A stretch of DNA of 64,000 nt from Lachnospiraceae bacterium (lineage in GTDB: Bacteria; Bacillota; Clostridia; Lachnospirales; Lachnospiraceae), in NCBI GenBank assembly GCA_021205755.1, contig JAJPWX010000099.1, positions 1 to 64,000 on the forward strand, written 5' to 3'. Position 1 is the stretch's first letter. The number at the start of each line of letters is the position of its first letter. The notes below the pieces were generated by a model. The model was not told the DNA's origin. It was given only the letters and a program-made list of their open reading frames with translations, and made no database searches. Positions 33,901-40,976 of this stretch are shown here, piece after piece. Both the position numbers and the translations under genes were made by a program.

Positions 33901-35982
33901 TCTCTGGAACTTGATAGCATCAGTCAGCAGATAACAGAAATTGCAGTAAAGCAGCAACAGGCGTGGAGCGACTATCAAACCGCTGTTGCTAATGGCAATT
34001 ATTACGGCGGAAAGACGGCGAACGAATGGCTGACAATGTATTACGAGTTCACCGAAGAACTTACTGATTTAGAGGAACAAGTCGAAGAAATCAATAACGC
34101 CATTGCACAAATGCCATATGACACAATTGAACAAACTCTTGAATTATTAGAGGCTGTGGCTGATTATAATGTGGCACTGGCTGACTTAAAAGAAACTATC
34201 GGCGAGAATCTTGATGCAAGTGATTATCTGAAACAAATCAGCGACCTGAACGATCAAATTGCGCAACTTAGCGCAGAACAGGTTCAAGCGCAGCTGGATT
34301 ATGAGAAAGCACTAGCTAATGGCGGTGTATATGGCGGCAAATCATCCGATGAATGGCTTACTGAGTATTATGAGTATAGTACATCTCTTACCGATCTCCA
34401 GCAGCAAGTCGAAGAACTGTATAACACGATTGCACAGTTACCGTATGACGAGATTGAGGCTATCATTGATCTTCTGGAAACCACGGCGGACTATCATGAG
34501 TCAGTATCAAATCTGAAAACTACACTTGGCGAAGATCTATCGGTTGACGATTATATGACACAAATCGATGATATCAAAGACCAGATCGAGCAGTATGAAG
34601 CTGCATATTCACAGGCGATTAGCGATGCTAACTTGGCGGATGCAAGTGGCGGTTACTATGGTGGATTATCTACTGACGAGTGGCTGCAAAAGGCCGAAGA
34701 ATACCTTACCACTATTAACGATCTTAATGTTGATATTGAGGATTTGAAAGATGCATTGCGCGACGATGTTTTCTGGCGCACCTTCGAGCGGGCGCACGAA
34801 GCCAGTGAGCGATTACTTTCTGTATTATCTGGTATCAGTGACCTTATTACGGATGATATGTATTTTGATTCCGACGGGAATATGACAAAATATGGTATTG
34901 CACAGCTTTCAAACCTATCTAAGCAATACGATGAAGCGCGGGTACAGGTACAGAATTACTCGGACGACATCGACAACCTGAATGATCTCTATGAAGAAGG
35001 CTGGTACACCGAAGAAGAGTATACCGAAAAGCTGAACGAGCTACAAACAGAAATGTTAGAAGCGGCTGGAGACGCCCAGTCGGCCATTAATAGCGTAATT
35101 GATATTTTTCAAGAGCAATCTCAGGAAGAACTTGATGCATTAACAGATTTGATTGATAGCTACGAGGATGCGCTGAATGCCAAGGCGGATTACTATTCTT
35201 ATGACAAGTCGATTAAGGACAAAACGAAGTCTATACAAGCCCTCGAACAGGAAATTTCAGCTTTGACTGGCGTTGAGGACGCTGCCTCAAAAGCAAAGCT
35301 AGCCTCTCTTACTGCTGAACTTCAGGAGCAACAGGAGGAACTTGACGAATTAGTTTTTGAGCATGAAATCGAGCTATCGACTGATGCTTTGGATGCATTG
35401 AAAGAAAGTCTCCAAGATTCTTTTGAGACGTATTGGTCGGATATAAGCAGTAACCTCACAGAGATTACAAGTCTTATGTCTGCCGCAAATTCGCTTACAG
35501 AATCCTCAACTGAGAGCATCGTTAGCACGTTGAACGAGCTTTTGGCATTTTATGGGATTGATTCAGTCTCAACAGGCGTTCTTAATGCTACTCAGTATGC
35601 ATCAGGAACAAAGAGCTTGCAAGGCGATCAATTGACGCTTACCCAGGAGGAAGGCTCCGAAGCAATTGTTCTTCCGGACGGTACAATTTTATCTGAATTG
35701 CCAAATGGTTCGACGATCTTTAATGCGGATCAAACCGGCAATCTGCAAGACTGGTCGAATTTTAATCCGGCAGATATGGTGAGTACAGTACCAATGATTG
35801 ATTTATCACAGATAGATTTGAAACCCGCTCACAGCGAGGTTAATTTTTATTATGACAATCCTTTTACGGTACAAGGAAATGTTACAAAAGATGCATTGCC
35901 AGACTTACAAACAATTTTAAAAGAATCCTATACATATACATCGAAACAAATCCGGAACGATTTAAAGAAAGCTGGATATTAA
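24958..35982 (+). CDS. giant phage tail tape-measure protein
   Basis: A 3,674-residue protein. Residues about 440-800 match the TP901-1 tape-measure core (from EIDTSMTQLEIVTGATS at 476 through the GLTSIIAGYSLS and AEILGGNRQ regions). A hydrophobic segment, NPLVLVAAGVTAVVTAY, lies near 936-955. Long helical coiled-coil stretches follow. The 'ASGTAKASGDWGT...LVGELGREIVV' region near 2120 and a related block near the C terminus are typical tape-measure ends. Four exact-length 109-residue repeats fill 2834-3269. Tape-measure length sets tail length, so the implied tail is exceptionally long. No adjacent tail chaperone or distal-tail gene is present. Confidence 0.85.
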   Translation: MAEDYTALIQAKLQTDELEAQLKEIQNRKIELDIEVKSSKNAAQQLNDSINKGLKSVKLESLDLSKQLASAFNITDKSVIKQIQSQLNSIMTNLANTWDGAKLDLSSADWLDSAFSQLADTITQNANVIQSKMGIYDEFFNYFKNKKIYISDELKNAFNVDEYKELLQNNIGSIVRDATKGISIDSIWGEMTDLFPEYFSKDVINEVDQITQAFALLKKAREDVTKSVSASDLSAEDLVGLSEDSYSKVYETIQNIGNLLQTSIQTASESAKTTFDLNVNIDTAKIISDIQNAFKTASSSLGDALDIQLNINEDEIVTAVRNAIDRVITGDDPVEITVQVNKQSLQDDLNAALTGMDLPISFNIDAAQLESEIRAALASITDISIDLHVDTGDLVDISNTVDNYLDDFELDFVNADALVQNIDNINVSGKRGKSIFQSFGDSLNSAFSTYTVANLLTDAIRELINVGKEAIETVVEIDTSMTQLEIVTGATSSELESFLDTSISLAKELGQSVTDVVDSITDFSRLGYELEDASNLASYASILSNTAAVTTDEATTGLTSIIAGYSLSVEQAEHVADSLISVGNGYAVSASELIEAYEKAGAALSASGTSFEQSAGLIAAANSATQNASRVGTALATVSARIRSATTEGQEELETLGEDVSDLSEGFSKYAEELQSLTGFSILEEGTTDTYKSIYDIFEGISKVWDDLSDTSQSRVAEILGGNRQYSVISSLLNNFSDAAGAYTDAMNSAGTATAANETYMQSLQARIDALSASLQSLANDTIPTELYGQLIDCATAVVDFANETQILKAALIGIGTSGTIALFQKIASGAGEAVTEFSNLSNAISLLKTGDVTNSFEALLQMTSGLSQSQTNLILSSTSLSDAQRVAILMNQGMSQAEAQATLSAMGLATAEGTATATTTSFSSALKGLWATLLANPLVLVAAGVTAVVTAYSAYSKSVKQAREDSQEAAEAWGESNDSLASYRERIEELRTSLDSDTLSEEDAYEAKSELLSIQQSLSESYGDQADGISLVNGALQEQLDLIDDLSVADAKTYLKDNADQIEKATKKIEGFEYSLGTYYSGTENGDAIEGIISQYSDYFDKRYTWDGGIELYFDANAEDAESVLSDFKLQILDLQESTGDDSFLNGFYSNANSAIESASNVLDKWQTIYDEAQEAQIIADTGKYEFGGTEQTAAKWMKDYAAAVEAYNEALATGDSEEIEAAKTAYESLDEAMDYLVENTGMSDYADDVSDISAELDTATIAANNFEDALQGIDIEDNSELAISQFAQVIKDQNLTDIDFKIKVAENEGDADSIFTKIVTYAEEAGLSVDELTTMLVDLGIVAGEVSTETAEATEAASITFASLFTDDEGEATEFSESIDDFQTDIESISETLDSLHSGEDIDFADLVQEFPELAGQADNLEEALTNLSAAKLEEFAETWKTATADLEGDELEAASQYFNELIKSLDFSDYDFSGVYDSLYTQLMSGHMDSGHAKALTDQLFEEFGGTSEGLEAILKLTLNPDSANWTYEEWVANIEDQEVSIQLSASTENVEKLSSALDALESEADLLESEQSLKQAMGESLTADDYKALIKNSEEQIANLEEQNAELGTQKKLLREAGEDYSDVESQIDENTIAINSAKESQIEWNKAALTLSYDNAIASIDAVTDALNAQTTGVSVDYDAFSSDELKDYQSALEYVNGSLQLNRAKVEEITEAKVAEAKATNEATKAQKQADYAANAKEIQDLTKSLSECDETSDEYADTLAQIQKLQSDNSAISSEITQLDLLNASLDESISKYQKWQDSLNASESGDMFDDMKDMLQAIKDVNDVESEDYGKVGTQKYQAAVDFVVPDTIDKADQDAVYNYLQEIEKYMTFDDSGDYEGLNLSQFITDAVDQGLMYLDETDNSYKIAGEQTMQAFADGMGLSLETVQAIFGELEEYLPEGSEFVWSDGTESLEDMAVSAGEAATALQQLEGYDDFSITMDVSDIEDTETKISTLEATIQQMEDLKAQPEIDASQIENANTIIEYCQAQIDALNSTDSNVDVTADTSDADSGMAEVNETEIEDKTTTITADDQASSVIQSIINLLSRVRSKSVTITTNHVTTTSGGAESVTGTAYASGTAKASGDWGTKKSGRTLVGELGREIVVNPYTGRWYTVGDNGAEFVDIPKGSIVFDHLQSESLLSDGYVASRGLALAGGTAFAGSSTVSGGGIKVTTVTNQSGSTSTTTTTATTTSSSGSSSSSKSSSSSSDEETALEKFQDWFSSLFDWIEIKLEYMTNKINKYVSKAENALEAGKYSASTRNYKKAIKSTSKQIDNESEAASKYSTEAEKVLEKAQSMGVVTASEISEIKSKVSQGTMVIDEYSEEIQDVISSYQEWNSKSEEAQEAIENITSDLLSYVDALKEVSDAQRDAKIDSIETTLEAVTASNAYTVSEKNDQLSYTNTSLKKEQKAYATATANQEKLTTERASTATDAVKSALKTDDAKNNEKYNTALKNAKKAINAEEQVSDSDLKTIKEYSASVYAELSAWNAQVKNLETARNEEAVFYATSTSEIYSNIAQKYENKDENSENKISQYESQSSLADSAEKANSYLDKALAQYQKIVSNDQAEIDTYKAKMTTAQNTITSGAAGANYSSASAEVRKKIKALLKEIRSAVKAEKEIDSDLLADVLKYQKEGYVVSGFWEACVDWNNALSYKESAEANKIVDEATLAEMEEAYALEKLQNIEDEYENDLSVAQSKTSVIKAEQSKKTASGASLDSSDYADLVNASQKEEAIMQQEYDAIISYMEGLDSSSDVYKTAAVKANELAASIAECQAEQIEYNNALLNLPIDTLNEVLDVLSSVSSYYKALLGYQESTGRLLTAGDYWESWNAATVQAGEALALAQTYNNYLQEAWAKDGTYAGQTAAYWQEAYYDAMADYESFLDEAQEATNSMVQVPYNTVDDILDAIEAYDGLVTAINSLKETKGYDLGLSDYSLELDSISQQITEIAVKQQQAWSDYQTAVANGNYYGGKTANEWLTMYYEFTEELTDLEEQVEEINNAIAQMPYDTIEQTLELLEAVADYNVALADLKETIGENLDASDYLKQISDLNDQIAQLSAEQVQAQLDYEKALANGGVYGGKSSDEWLTEYYEYSTSLTDLQQQVEELYNTIAQLPYDEIEAIIDLLETTADYHESVSNLKTTLGEDLSVDDYMTQIDDIKDQIEQYEAAYSQAISDANLADASGGYYGGLSTDEWLQKAEEYLTTINDLNVDIEDLKDALRDDVFWRTFERAHEASERLLSVLSGISDLITDDMYFDSDGNMTKYGIAQLSNLSKQYDEARVQVQNYSDDIDNLNDLYEEGWYTEEEYTEKLNELQTEMLEAAGDAQSAINSVIDIFQEQSQEELDALTDLIDSYEDALNAKADYYSYDKSIKDKTKSIQALEQEISALTGVEDAASKAKLASLTAELQEQQEELDELVFEHEIELSTDALDALKESLQDSFETYWSDISSNLTEITSLMSAANSLTESSTESIVSTLNELLAFYGIDSVSTGVLNATQYASGTKSLQGDQLTLTQEEGSEAIVLPDGTILSELPNGSTIFNADQTGNLQDWSNFNPADMVSTVPMIDLSQIDLKPAHSEVNFYYDNPFTVQGNVTKDALPDLQTILKESYTYTSKQIRNDLKKAGY
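33457..34764 (+). repeat. four in-frame 327-bp repeats in the tape-measure gene
   Basis: Repeats start at residues 2834, 2943, 3052 and 3161, each exactly 109 residues apart. The pattern is [LVM]P[YI][DN]T-[IV]E...LLE...DY...LKET-[GK]...DY...A-[NS]GGxYGGKxxDEWL...Y-Y-E...L-TDL...QVEE. The DNA copies are well diverged, so this is an old amplification rather than an assembly artefact. Whole-repeat gain or loss would change tail length in steps. Confidence 0.9.
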
Positions 35983-36046
35983 AAAAACGTAAGGCGGTGA
36001 GCGCATTGCTTGCCGTCTTATTTAAATATATAAGGAATGATCAAAA

Positions 36047-36235
36047 ATGAATGATATGAAAAACGAAAAGGCTTTGCTAAATGTGAATGAATTTTGTGAA
36101 TATTTAGGCATTGGGAAAACGAAAGCCAGAGAATTGTTGAGTGATACAAAGAATGGATTTACGGTACGAATTGGTTATAGATTGTATGCACATAAAGAAA
36201 GGTTAGACGAATGGCTGTTATCACAAATTTTATGA
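36047..36235 (+). CDS. xis: excisionase-like protein
   Basis: A 62-residue winged-helix/MerR-type excisionase: LLNVNEFCEYLGIGKTKARELLSDTKNGFTVRIGYRLYAHKERLDEWL. The size, fold pattern and position directly before the integrase fit the Tn916 Xis family. It directs the integrase toward excision and may restrain integrase expression. AAGGAATG precedes the ATG. Confidence 0.8.
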   Translation: MNDMKNEKALLNVNEFCEYLGIGKTKARELLSDTKNGFTVRIGYRLYAHKERLDEWLLSQIL

Positions 36236-36334
36236 GAAAAGAAAAGTTGTGTTTGAATATATGTTGTAACTGTGGTAAAATCAAATGCGTATTTGATGGT
36301 TCTTTCCTGATTTTTACGCAGGAAGGAGACATAA

Positions 36335-37477
36335 ATGGGCAAATCGCTTAATGGTAAAGAACTAGGAAAAGGTCTATCACAACGAAAAGATGGATTATAC
36401 CAGGCAAGATTTGTAAACCGCTTTGGAGTTAGGCAGACAATATATGCCCCAAAGCTGAATGAAGTTAGGAAGAAACTGCGCGAAGAACAATACAGGGATG
36501 AAAAAGAAATCAATGTAGTTGACACAAAAATCACATTGGATGAGTGGTATACTACATGGATGACAACTTGTAAATGCAATTGCCGGGATTCCACGAAGAG
36601 AACATACGAAACATATTATAACCGTATAAAGGCAGACTTAGGATGGCGAAAATTATCTACGTTGAACCTAATTACCATTCAGAATGCATTTAATAAATTG
36701 TCTACTGATGCAGCAAGAAAAGACTCGAAAAGAGTACTGGTTGACATGCTTGACAAAGCTGTGGATTCAGACTTGCTAATAAAGAATGTTGCAAAGCAGG
36801 TGAATACAGTTGTCTCAAAAGAAGAACCAAAAGAGAGGCGGGTTTTGACAATTCCAGAAACGGAATTATTTCTGAAACAGGCCGATGGAACATTTTACTA
36901 TAATATGTATGTGTTGGCTTTAGAGACAGGAATGAGAATCGGTGAATTGTGCGGTTTAATGTGGAGCGACATTGACTTTTCAAAGAATGTCTTGTATGTT
37001 AAACACAATCTGTGCTATTTTAGCAAGAACGGGAAATATGTGTTTGAAATGCATGATACAAAGACAAAGAGTGGGGTTCGCACAATTCCTTTGACACAGA
37101 AAGCAGTCAAAGTTTTGAATTCTCAAAAATTACAGAAGCAGAAAATTGTTTCTAAGGGTAAAACCGCTGAATCTGAGTATTGTGACTTGGTATTTGTGAC
37201 AAAGAACAATAAGCCGACTCAACAATTTATCGTACAGGAATGCATGGAATTGATTATTAAGAATATTCAGATCAACCATCCGGAATTTGAGAGATTTACG
37301 CCGCATACATTCAGACATAGTTTTGCCACCAGAGCGATTGAAAACGGGATGCAGCCGAAAACGTTGTCAAAGATTTTGGGTCATAAAACATTACAGATGA
37401 CAATGGATCGGTATTGCCATGTGACAGATGATACGCTGTTTTCCGAGATGAAAAAAATGGAATCATCCCTTCCTTGA
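36335..37477 (+). CDS. int: tyrosine recombinase (site-specific integrase)
   Basis: A 380-residue integrase with all catalytic residues: R201 in GMRIGELCGL, H324-xx-R327 in HTFRHS, a second His at about 350 in LGHKT, and the nucleophile Y360 in DRYCHV. An N-terminal arm-binding domain (QRKDGLYQARFVNRFGVRQTIYAP) is of the Tn916/AP2-like type, and a SAM-like core-binding domain follows. It catalyses integration and excision of the element; its gene is the last in the element, and repeats that probably belong to the attachment site follow within 5-30 bases. AGGAAGGAGAC precedes the start. Confidence 0.92.
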   Translation: MGKSLNGKELGKGLSQRKDGLYQARFVNRFGVRQTIYAPKLNEVRKKLREEQYRDEKEINVVDTKITLDEWYTTWMTTCKCNCRDSTKRTYETYYNRIKADLGWRKLSTLNLITIQNAFNKLSTDAARKDSKRVLVDMLDKAVDSDLLIKNVAKQVNTVVSKEEPKERRVLTIPETELFLKQADGTFYYNMYVLALETGMRIGELCGLMWSDIDFSKNVLYVKHNLCYFSKNGKYVFEMHDTKTKSGVRTIPLTQKAVKVLNSQKLQKQKIVSKGKTAESEYCDLVFVTKNNKPTQQFIVQECMELIIKNIQINHPEFERFTPHTFRHSFATRAIENGMQPKTLSKILGHKTLQMTMDRYCHVTDDTLFSEMKKMESSLP

Positions 37478-37481
37478 ACAT

Positions 37482-37506
37482 AAAATGGTGTAAAAATGGT
37501 GTAGTA
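37482..37506. repeat. candidate att/arm site (right)
   Basis: AAAATGGTGTA at 37482-37492 and AAAATGGTGTAGTA at 37493-37506 follow the integrase stop codon. The second matches the left-end repeats at 123-172. It lies 55 bases before the pyrE start, so the junction with the chromosome is probably within this region. Confidence 0.55.
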
Positions 37507-37560
37507 GGGTGATAATTAAGAAATCTGAATCTCGGAAAACCCAGTAAAATAAGGAGATTT

Positions 37561-38241
37561 ATGACTATGGAAGCCTATAAAAAGGACTTTATCGAGTTTA
37601 TGGTAGACTGCGACGTACTTCGCTTCGGCGATTTTGTGACGAAGAGCGGGAGAAAGACGCCGTTTTTTATTAATACCGGGTTTTACCGGACAGGAGCGCA
37701 GCTTTGCAGGCTGGGTGAATATTATGCGCAGGCGATCAAAGAAAAGTTTGGCCTGGATTTTGATGTGCTGTTTGGACCGGCCTATAAGGGGATTCCGCTT
37801 TCGGTTGCAACGACTATGGCGATCAGCGACAAATATAAGGCAGATATCCGTTATTGCTCGAACCGCAAGGAAGTTAAGGATCACGGGGACAAGGGGATTT
37901 TGCTCGGCAGCCCGATCTGTAATGGCGACCGCGTGGTGATTATCGAGGATGTGACGACGGCGGGGACTTCGATTCAGGAAACGCTTCCGATTATCCAGGC
38001 ACAGGGAGAGGTAGAGGTGCTTGGCCTGGTTGTTTCCGTGGACCGTATGGAGCGCGGCACGGGAGAAAAGAGTGCGCTGCGGCAGATTGAAGAGACTTAT
38101 GGAATACAGACCACCGCTATTGTTACGATGGCTGAGGTTGTGGAACACCTGTATGGAAAGAAGTACAAGGGCAGGGTTGTCATCGATGATGAGATAAAGG
38201 CTGCGATTGACGCATATTATGAAACATATGGCGCCCGGTAA
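37561..38241 (+). CDS. pyrE: orotate phosphoribosyltransferase
   Basis: A 226-residue PyrE that joins orotate and PRPP to make OMP in pyrimidine synthesis. The PRPP-binding motif VVIIEDVTTAGTS lies at residues 125-138, and GPAYKGIPL and the FINTGFYRTG N-terminal region are typical. AAGGAG precedes the ATG at 37561 (a second in-frame ATG lies at 37567). The element ends just upstream, so any operon link to upstream pyr genes is broken. The gene now depends on a promoter in the junction or on read-through from the integrase. Confidence 0.93.
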   Translation: MTMEAYKKDFIEFMVDCDVLRFGDFVTKSGRKTPFFINTGFYRTGAQLCRLGEYYAQAIKEKFGLDFDVLFGPAYKGIPLSVATTMAISDKYKADIRYCSNRKEVKDHGDKGILLGSPICNGDRVVIIEDVTTAGTSIQETLPIIQAQGEVEVLGLVVSVDRMERGTGEKSALRQIEETYGIQTTAIVTMAEVVEHLYGKKYKGRVVIDDEIKAAIDAYYETYGAR

Positions 38242-38267
38242 GCGCAGCATATGTTATATCGATAATG

Positions 38268-38326
38268 GTAACTATTCAGAACAGCAGGCCACAGGTCTAC
38301 GCTTCGCTTCGGTTCTGAACTGTTAC
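38268..38326. repeat. dispersed REP-like element, family A
   Basis: GTAACTATTCAGAAC (38268-38282) and GTTCTGAACTGTTAC (38312-38326) are imperfect inverted repeats around AGCAGGCCACAG and GCTTCGCTTCGG. A shorter copy with the same core and arms lies at 56129-56164. Both lie between genes. Confidence 0.65.
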
Positions 38327-38401
38327 CGAAAATGTATGAAAAGAGATGGATGGATGATGGGAACCGAATATGACGAATGGGATGACAAGGAGGATCTGGA
38401 C

Positions 38402-38554
38402 ATGAATGAACGGATAGTACGAGCGACAGAGAAAGCAGGCGTATGGAATCTGGTGCTTGGCATCGTTGTACTGGTGACGGGCGTAGCGACCGGTGTACTG
38501 ATGATTTTGAATGCGGTGAGACTGTGGAAGGCAGGAACCGGGCTGGGACTTTAA
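38402..38554 (+). CDS. small membrane protein
   Basis: A 50-residue protein with one long hydrophobic segment, NLVLGIVVLVTGVATGVLMILN, after an NERIVRATEKAG head. AAGGAGG at 38388-38394 fits the ATG at 38402. An ATG at 38354 would give a 66-residue form with an acidic N terminus. The next gene starts right after its stop codon, so the two are coupled. Not further assigned. Confidence 0.6.
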   Translation: MNERIVRATEKAGVWNLVLGIVVLVTGVATGVLMILNAVRLWKAGTGLGL

Positions 38555-39082
38555 ATGAAAGGAAATGCTTTGCCAAGAAAAGTGATTAAAGCGTTGGGGG
38601 CGTGCCTGTTTCTGCTGTATATGGCCGGGCTGATTTATTTTCTGTTTCTGTCTGAAGATTACGGACATGGCGGTGTGGGAGAATATGATTACAATATTTA
38701 TCCATTTCGTGAGATTATCCGCTACATTCGTTATCGGGAGCTGCTCGGAACGCGGGCGGTGCTGATCAATCTGTTAGGAAATGTGATTGGCTTTATGCCG
38801 TTTGGAGCCCTGGTTCCGCTGATGGCTCGGGGAGCCAGGCGCGCCTGGCGTATCACTCTTCTGAGTCTGGAGGTCAGCGCGCTTGTGGAGGTGTCACAGC
38901 TGATTTTTCATGTGGGCTGTTTTGACGTGGATGATATGATCCTGAATACGCTTGGCGGCCTGCTTGGATATCTGGCGTTTCGGGTGATGAGCCGCTGGTA
39001 TCTGTCGTTTGAGACGCGCAAATCCGGCGCGGCGCTTCCGGTTGGGAGCCAAAGGGCTAAAAAATGTCGGGACAAGGGCTGA
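38555..39082 (+). CDS. VanZ-like membrane protein
   Basis: A 175-residue membrane protein of the VanZ family. Landmarks are the N-terminal KALGACLFLLYMAGLIYFLFL segment, YNIYPFREIIRYIRY, NLLGNVIGFMPFGALVPL and the conserved end SALVEVSQLIFHVGCFDVDDMILNTLGGLLGYLAF. Four or five membrane segments are predicted. VanZ proteins reduce glycopeptide or lipoglycopeptide susceptibility in some settings, but many chromosomal members have no known role. The start directly abuts the previous stop. Confidence 0.85.
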   Translation: MKGNALPRKVIKALGACLFLLYMAGLIYFLFLSEDYGHGGVGEYDYNIYPFREIIRYIRYRELLGTRAVLINLLGNVIGFMPFGALVPLMARGARRAWRITLLSLEVSALVEVSQLIFHVGCFDVDDMILNTLGGLLGYLAFRVMSRWYLSFETRKSGAALPVGSQRAKKCRDKG

Positions 39083-39143
39083 CGAGGAGCGATAATAAGA
39101 GGATACTCTGTCAGTATGGAACAGTTACAATAAGAGGACAAAG

Positions 39144-39470
39144 ATGGCGGATAAAAGAGTTTATTCCTTTGTAGAAAAAAAGTATTCTTCGAATGGCATT
39201 GCGTCGCTGGTATTGAGTGCGATCAGCATTGTTTTATTTCTGATGTTATTGCTGATTTCTTATTGGCTGAAAGGCAGTGCCGGCACATGGATTGGTGCCT
39301 GTGGTGTGACAGGGATTGTGATGGCATTGCTGGGACTGCGCTACGGATTTGTCAGCTTTCGTGATGACTGTAAATCGAATCTGCCAGGTAAAGCCGGTAT
39401 GATTTTGAGCACGGTGGCTATCGTGGGATGGTTTTTCATTGTGTGTGTCGGGATAGTAAGCATGATGTGA
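39144..39470 (+). CDS. small membrane protein (DUF6142-like)
   Basis: A 108-residue protein with three hydrophobic segments (IASLVLSAISIVLFLMLLLI, GACGVTGIVMALLGLRYGF and ILSTVAIVGWFFIVCVGIV). It resembles the DUF6142 family known from Lachnospiraceae, an assignment I hold with moderate confidence. The function is unknown. AGAGGACAAAG precedes the ATG. Confidence 0.65.
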   Translation: MADKRVYSFVEKKYSSNGIASLVLSAISIVLFLMLLLISYWLKGSAGTWIGACGVTGIVMALLGLRYGFVSFRDDCKSNLPGKAGMILSTVAIVGWFFIVCVGIVSMM

Positions 39471-39528
39471 AGTCATCGTTCAAACTAGCGAATATGAGAC
39501 TTACACAGAAAGAGGAGTGACAGAAAAA

Positions 39529-39759
39529 ATGAAAATGAACCCAATGAAGCTTATGCAGCTAAAGGGTATGGAGGATCAGCTCGTAAACAGCCACCCGAAG
39601 CTTTTTCCATTTTTAGAGGCAGCGGCTGCTGCAGTAGATGAGGGCTCGGTCATTGCGGTTGAGATGACGACTTCCGAAGGAAAGGTTCTTCGCAGCAATA
39701 TCCGTGTGAGCGCGGAAGACATGGAAATGATTCGGAAACTGAAAGAGACCAGGGAGTAG
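39529..39759 (+). CDS. conserved hypothetical protein
   Basis: A 76-residue protein, MKMNPMKLMQLKGMEDQLVN then SHPKLFPFLEAAAAAVDEG, ending in a beta-rich half with KETRE. Similar short proteins lie before dgt or dnaG in Lachnospiraceae. The ATG at 39529 is preferred to an earlier GTG that would sit too close to the GAGG. Function unknown. Confidence 0.65.
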   Translation: MKMNPMKLMQLKGMEDQLVNSHPKLFPFLEAAAAAVDEGSVIAVEMTTSEGKVLRSNIRVSAEDMEMIRKLKETRE

Positions 39760-39872
39760 AAGAGCAGACGGTGCAGACTGCCACAGTGTGGTATTTTGCG
39801 CCGATTTTTGCATATAATGATACAAGGGACATATTGCGAATAATCACTGCATAAGAGAAAGAAGGTGTGCGC

Positions 39873-40880
39873 ATGACGATTCGCGAGCAAACAGAAGAAT
39901 TGGAATACCAGATATTTAGTCCTTATGCTTCCTACAGCCGGGAGAGCAGGGGGCGTGAGCGGGAGGAGCCGCAGTGTGATATCCGTACGGTATACCAGAG
40001 AGACCGGGATCGGATCATTCACAGCAAGTCGTTCCGGCGGCTGAAACAGAAAACACAGGTTTTTCTGATTCCGGAGGGCGACCATTACCGGACGCGTATG
40101 ACGCACACGCTGGAAGTCTCCCAGCTGGCCCGTACGATTGCGAAAGCGCTTCGGCTGAATGAGGATTTGACGGACGCAATTGCGCTTGGTCATGATTTGG
40201 GGCATACGCCGTTTGGACATGCCGGTGAAAAGGCACTGAATGAGGTGTGCCCGTTTGGATTCGCGCACTATCAGCAGAGTGTGCGCGTTGTAGAGCTACT
40301 GGAAAAAACAGGCGAGGGTTTGAACCTGACCTGGGAGGTGCGGGATGGCATTTTGAATCACCGTACAGCAGGACATCCGCATACGCTGGAGGGTCAGGTA
40401 GTGCGTTATTGCGATAAGATCGCGTACATAAATCATGACATTGACGATGCGGAGCGGGCAGGGATACTGAAAGAGTCAGATATTCCGGAAGAGAGCCGCC
40501 GGATCATTGGCGATACGACAAGGAAGCGTTTGAATACGCTGATCCATGATGTGGTAAATAACAGTGAGGGGCAGGATCACATCGCGATGTCGGAGACAAT
40601 GGAGACAGCGATGCGTGACCTGCGCGCCTTTATGTTTCAGAGCGTTTACCTGAATCCAGAGGCAAAGAGTGAGGAAGGAAAAGCGATCCGGATGATTCAG
40701 GAGCTTTATCGTTATTATAATGAAAAGCCGGAGCAGATGCCGCAGGAGTATCAGGATTTGATGGAAAAACGCGGGGAACCGAGGGAAAAAGTAGTCTGCG
40801 ATTACATTGCGGGGATGACGGATCTTTACTCGATCCGAAAGTACACGGAGCTTTTTGTGCCGCAGTCCTGGCAGACGTGA
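39873..40880 (+). CDS. dgt: deoxyguanosinetriphosphate triphosphohydrolase-like protein
   Basis: A 335-residue HD-domain dNTPase (dGTPase type). The HD signature is clear: FRRLKQKTQVF, TRMTHTLEVSQLARTIA, ALGHDLGHTPFGHAGE and the later YCDKIAYINHDIDDA. Such enzymes remove dNTPs as deoxynucleosides and inorganic triphosphate. The gene lies directly upstream of dnaG and rpoD, a common Clostridia arrangement. AAGGTG precedes the ATG; an upstream GTG in frame would add two residues. Confidence 0.9.
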   Translation: MTIREQTEELEYQIFSPYASYSRESRGREREEPQCDIRTVYQRDRDRIIHSKSFRRLKQKTQVFLIPEGDHYRTRMTHTLEVSQLARTIAKALRLNEDLTDAIALGHDLGHTPFGHAGEKALNEVCPFGFAHYQQSVRVVELLEKTGEGLNLTWEVRDGILNHRTAGHPHTLEGQVVRYCDKIAYINHDIDDAERAGILKESDIPEESRRIIGDTTRKRLNTLIHDVVNNSEGQDHIAMSETMETAMRDLRAFMFQSVYLNPEAKSEEGKAIRMIQELYRYYNEKPEQMPQEYQDLMEKRGEPREKVVCDYIAGMTDLYSIRKYTELFVPQSWQT

Positions 40881-40976
40881 TGCAGTTGTTTTTCTGATTT
40901 TCAAAATGCGTGGAAAAAGATGTGACTGTAAGGGGACAAGCCAGACAAAGCGGACTTTGGCGAGGAGAATGAGACG

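Noticed and set aside
37450..37561. tRNA gene as the integration target
   Set aside because: No tRNA fold or CCA-type end is present at the junction; the element lies before pyrE without a tRNA.
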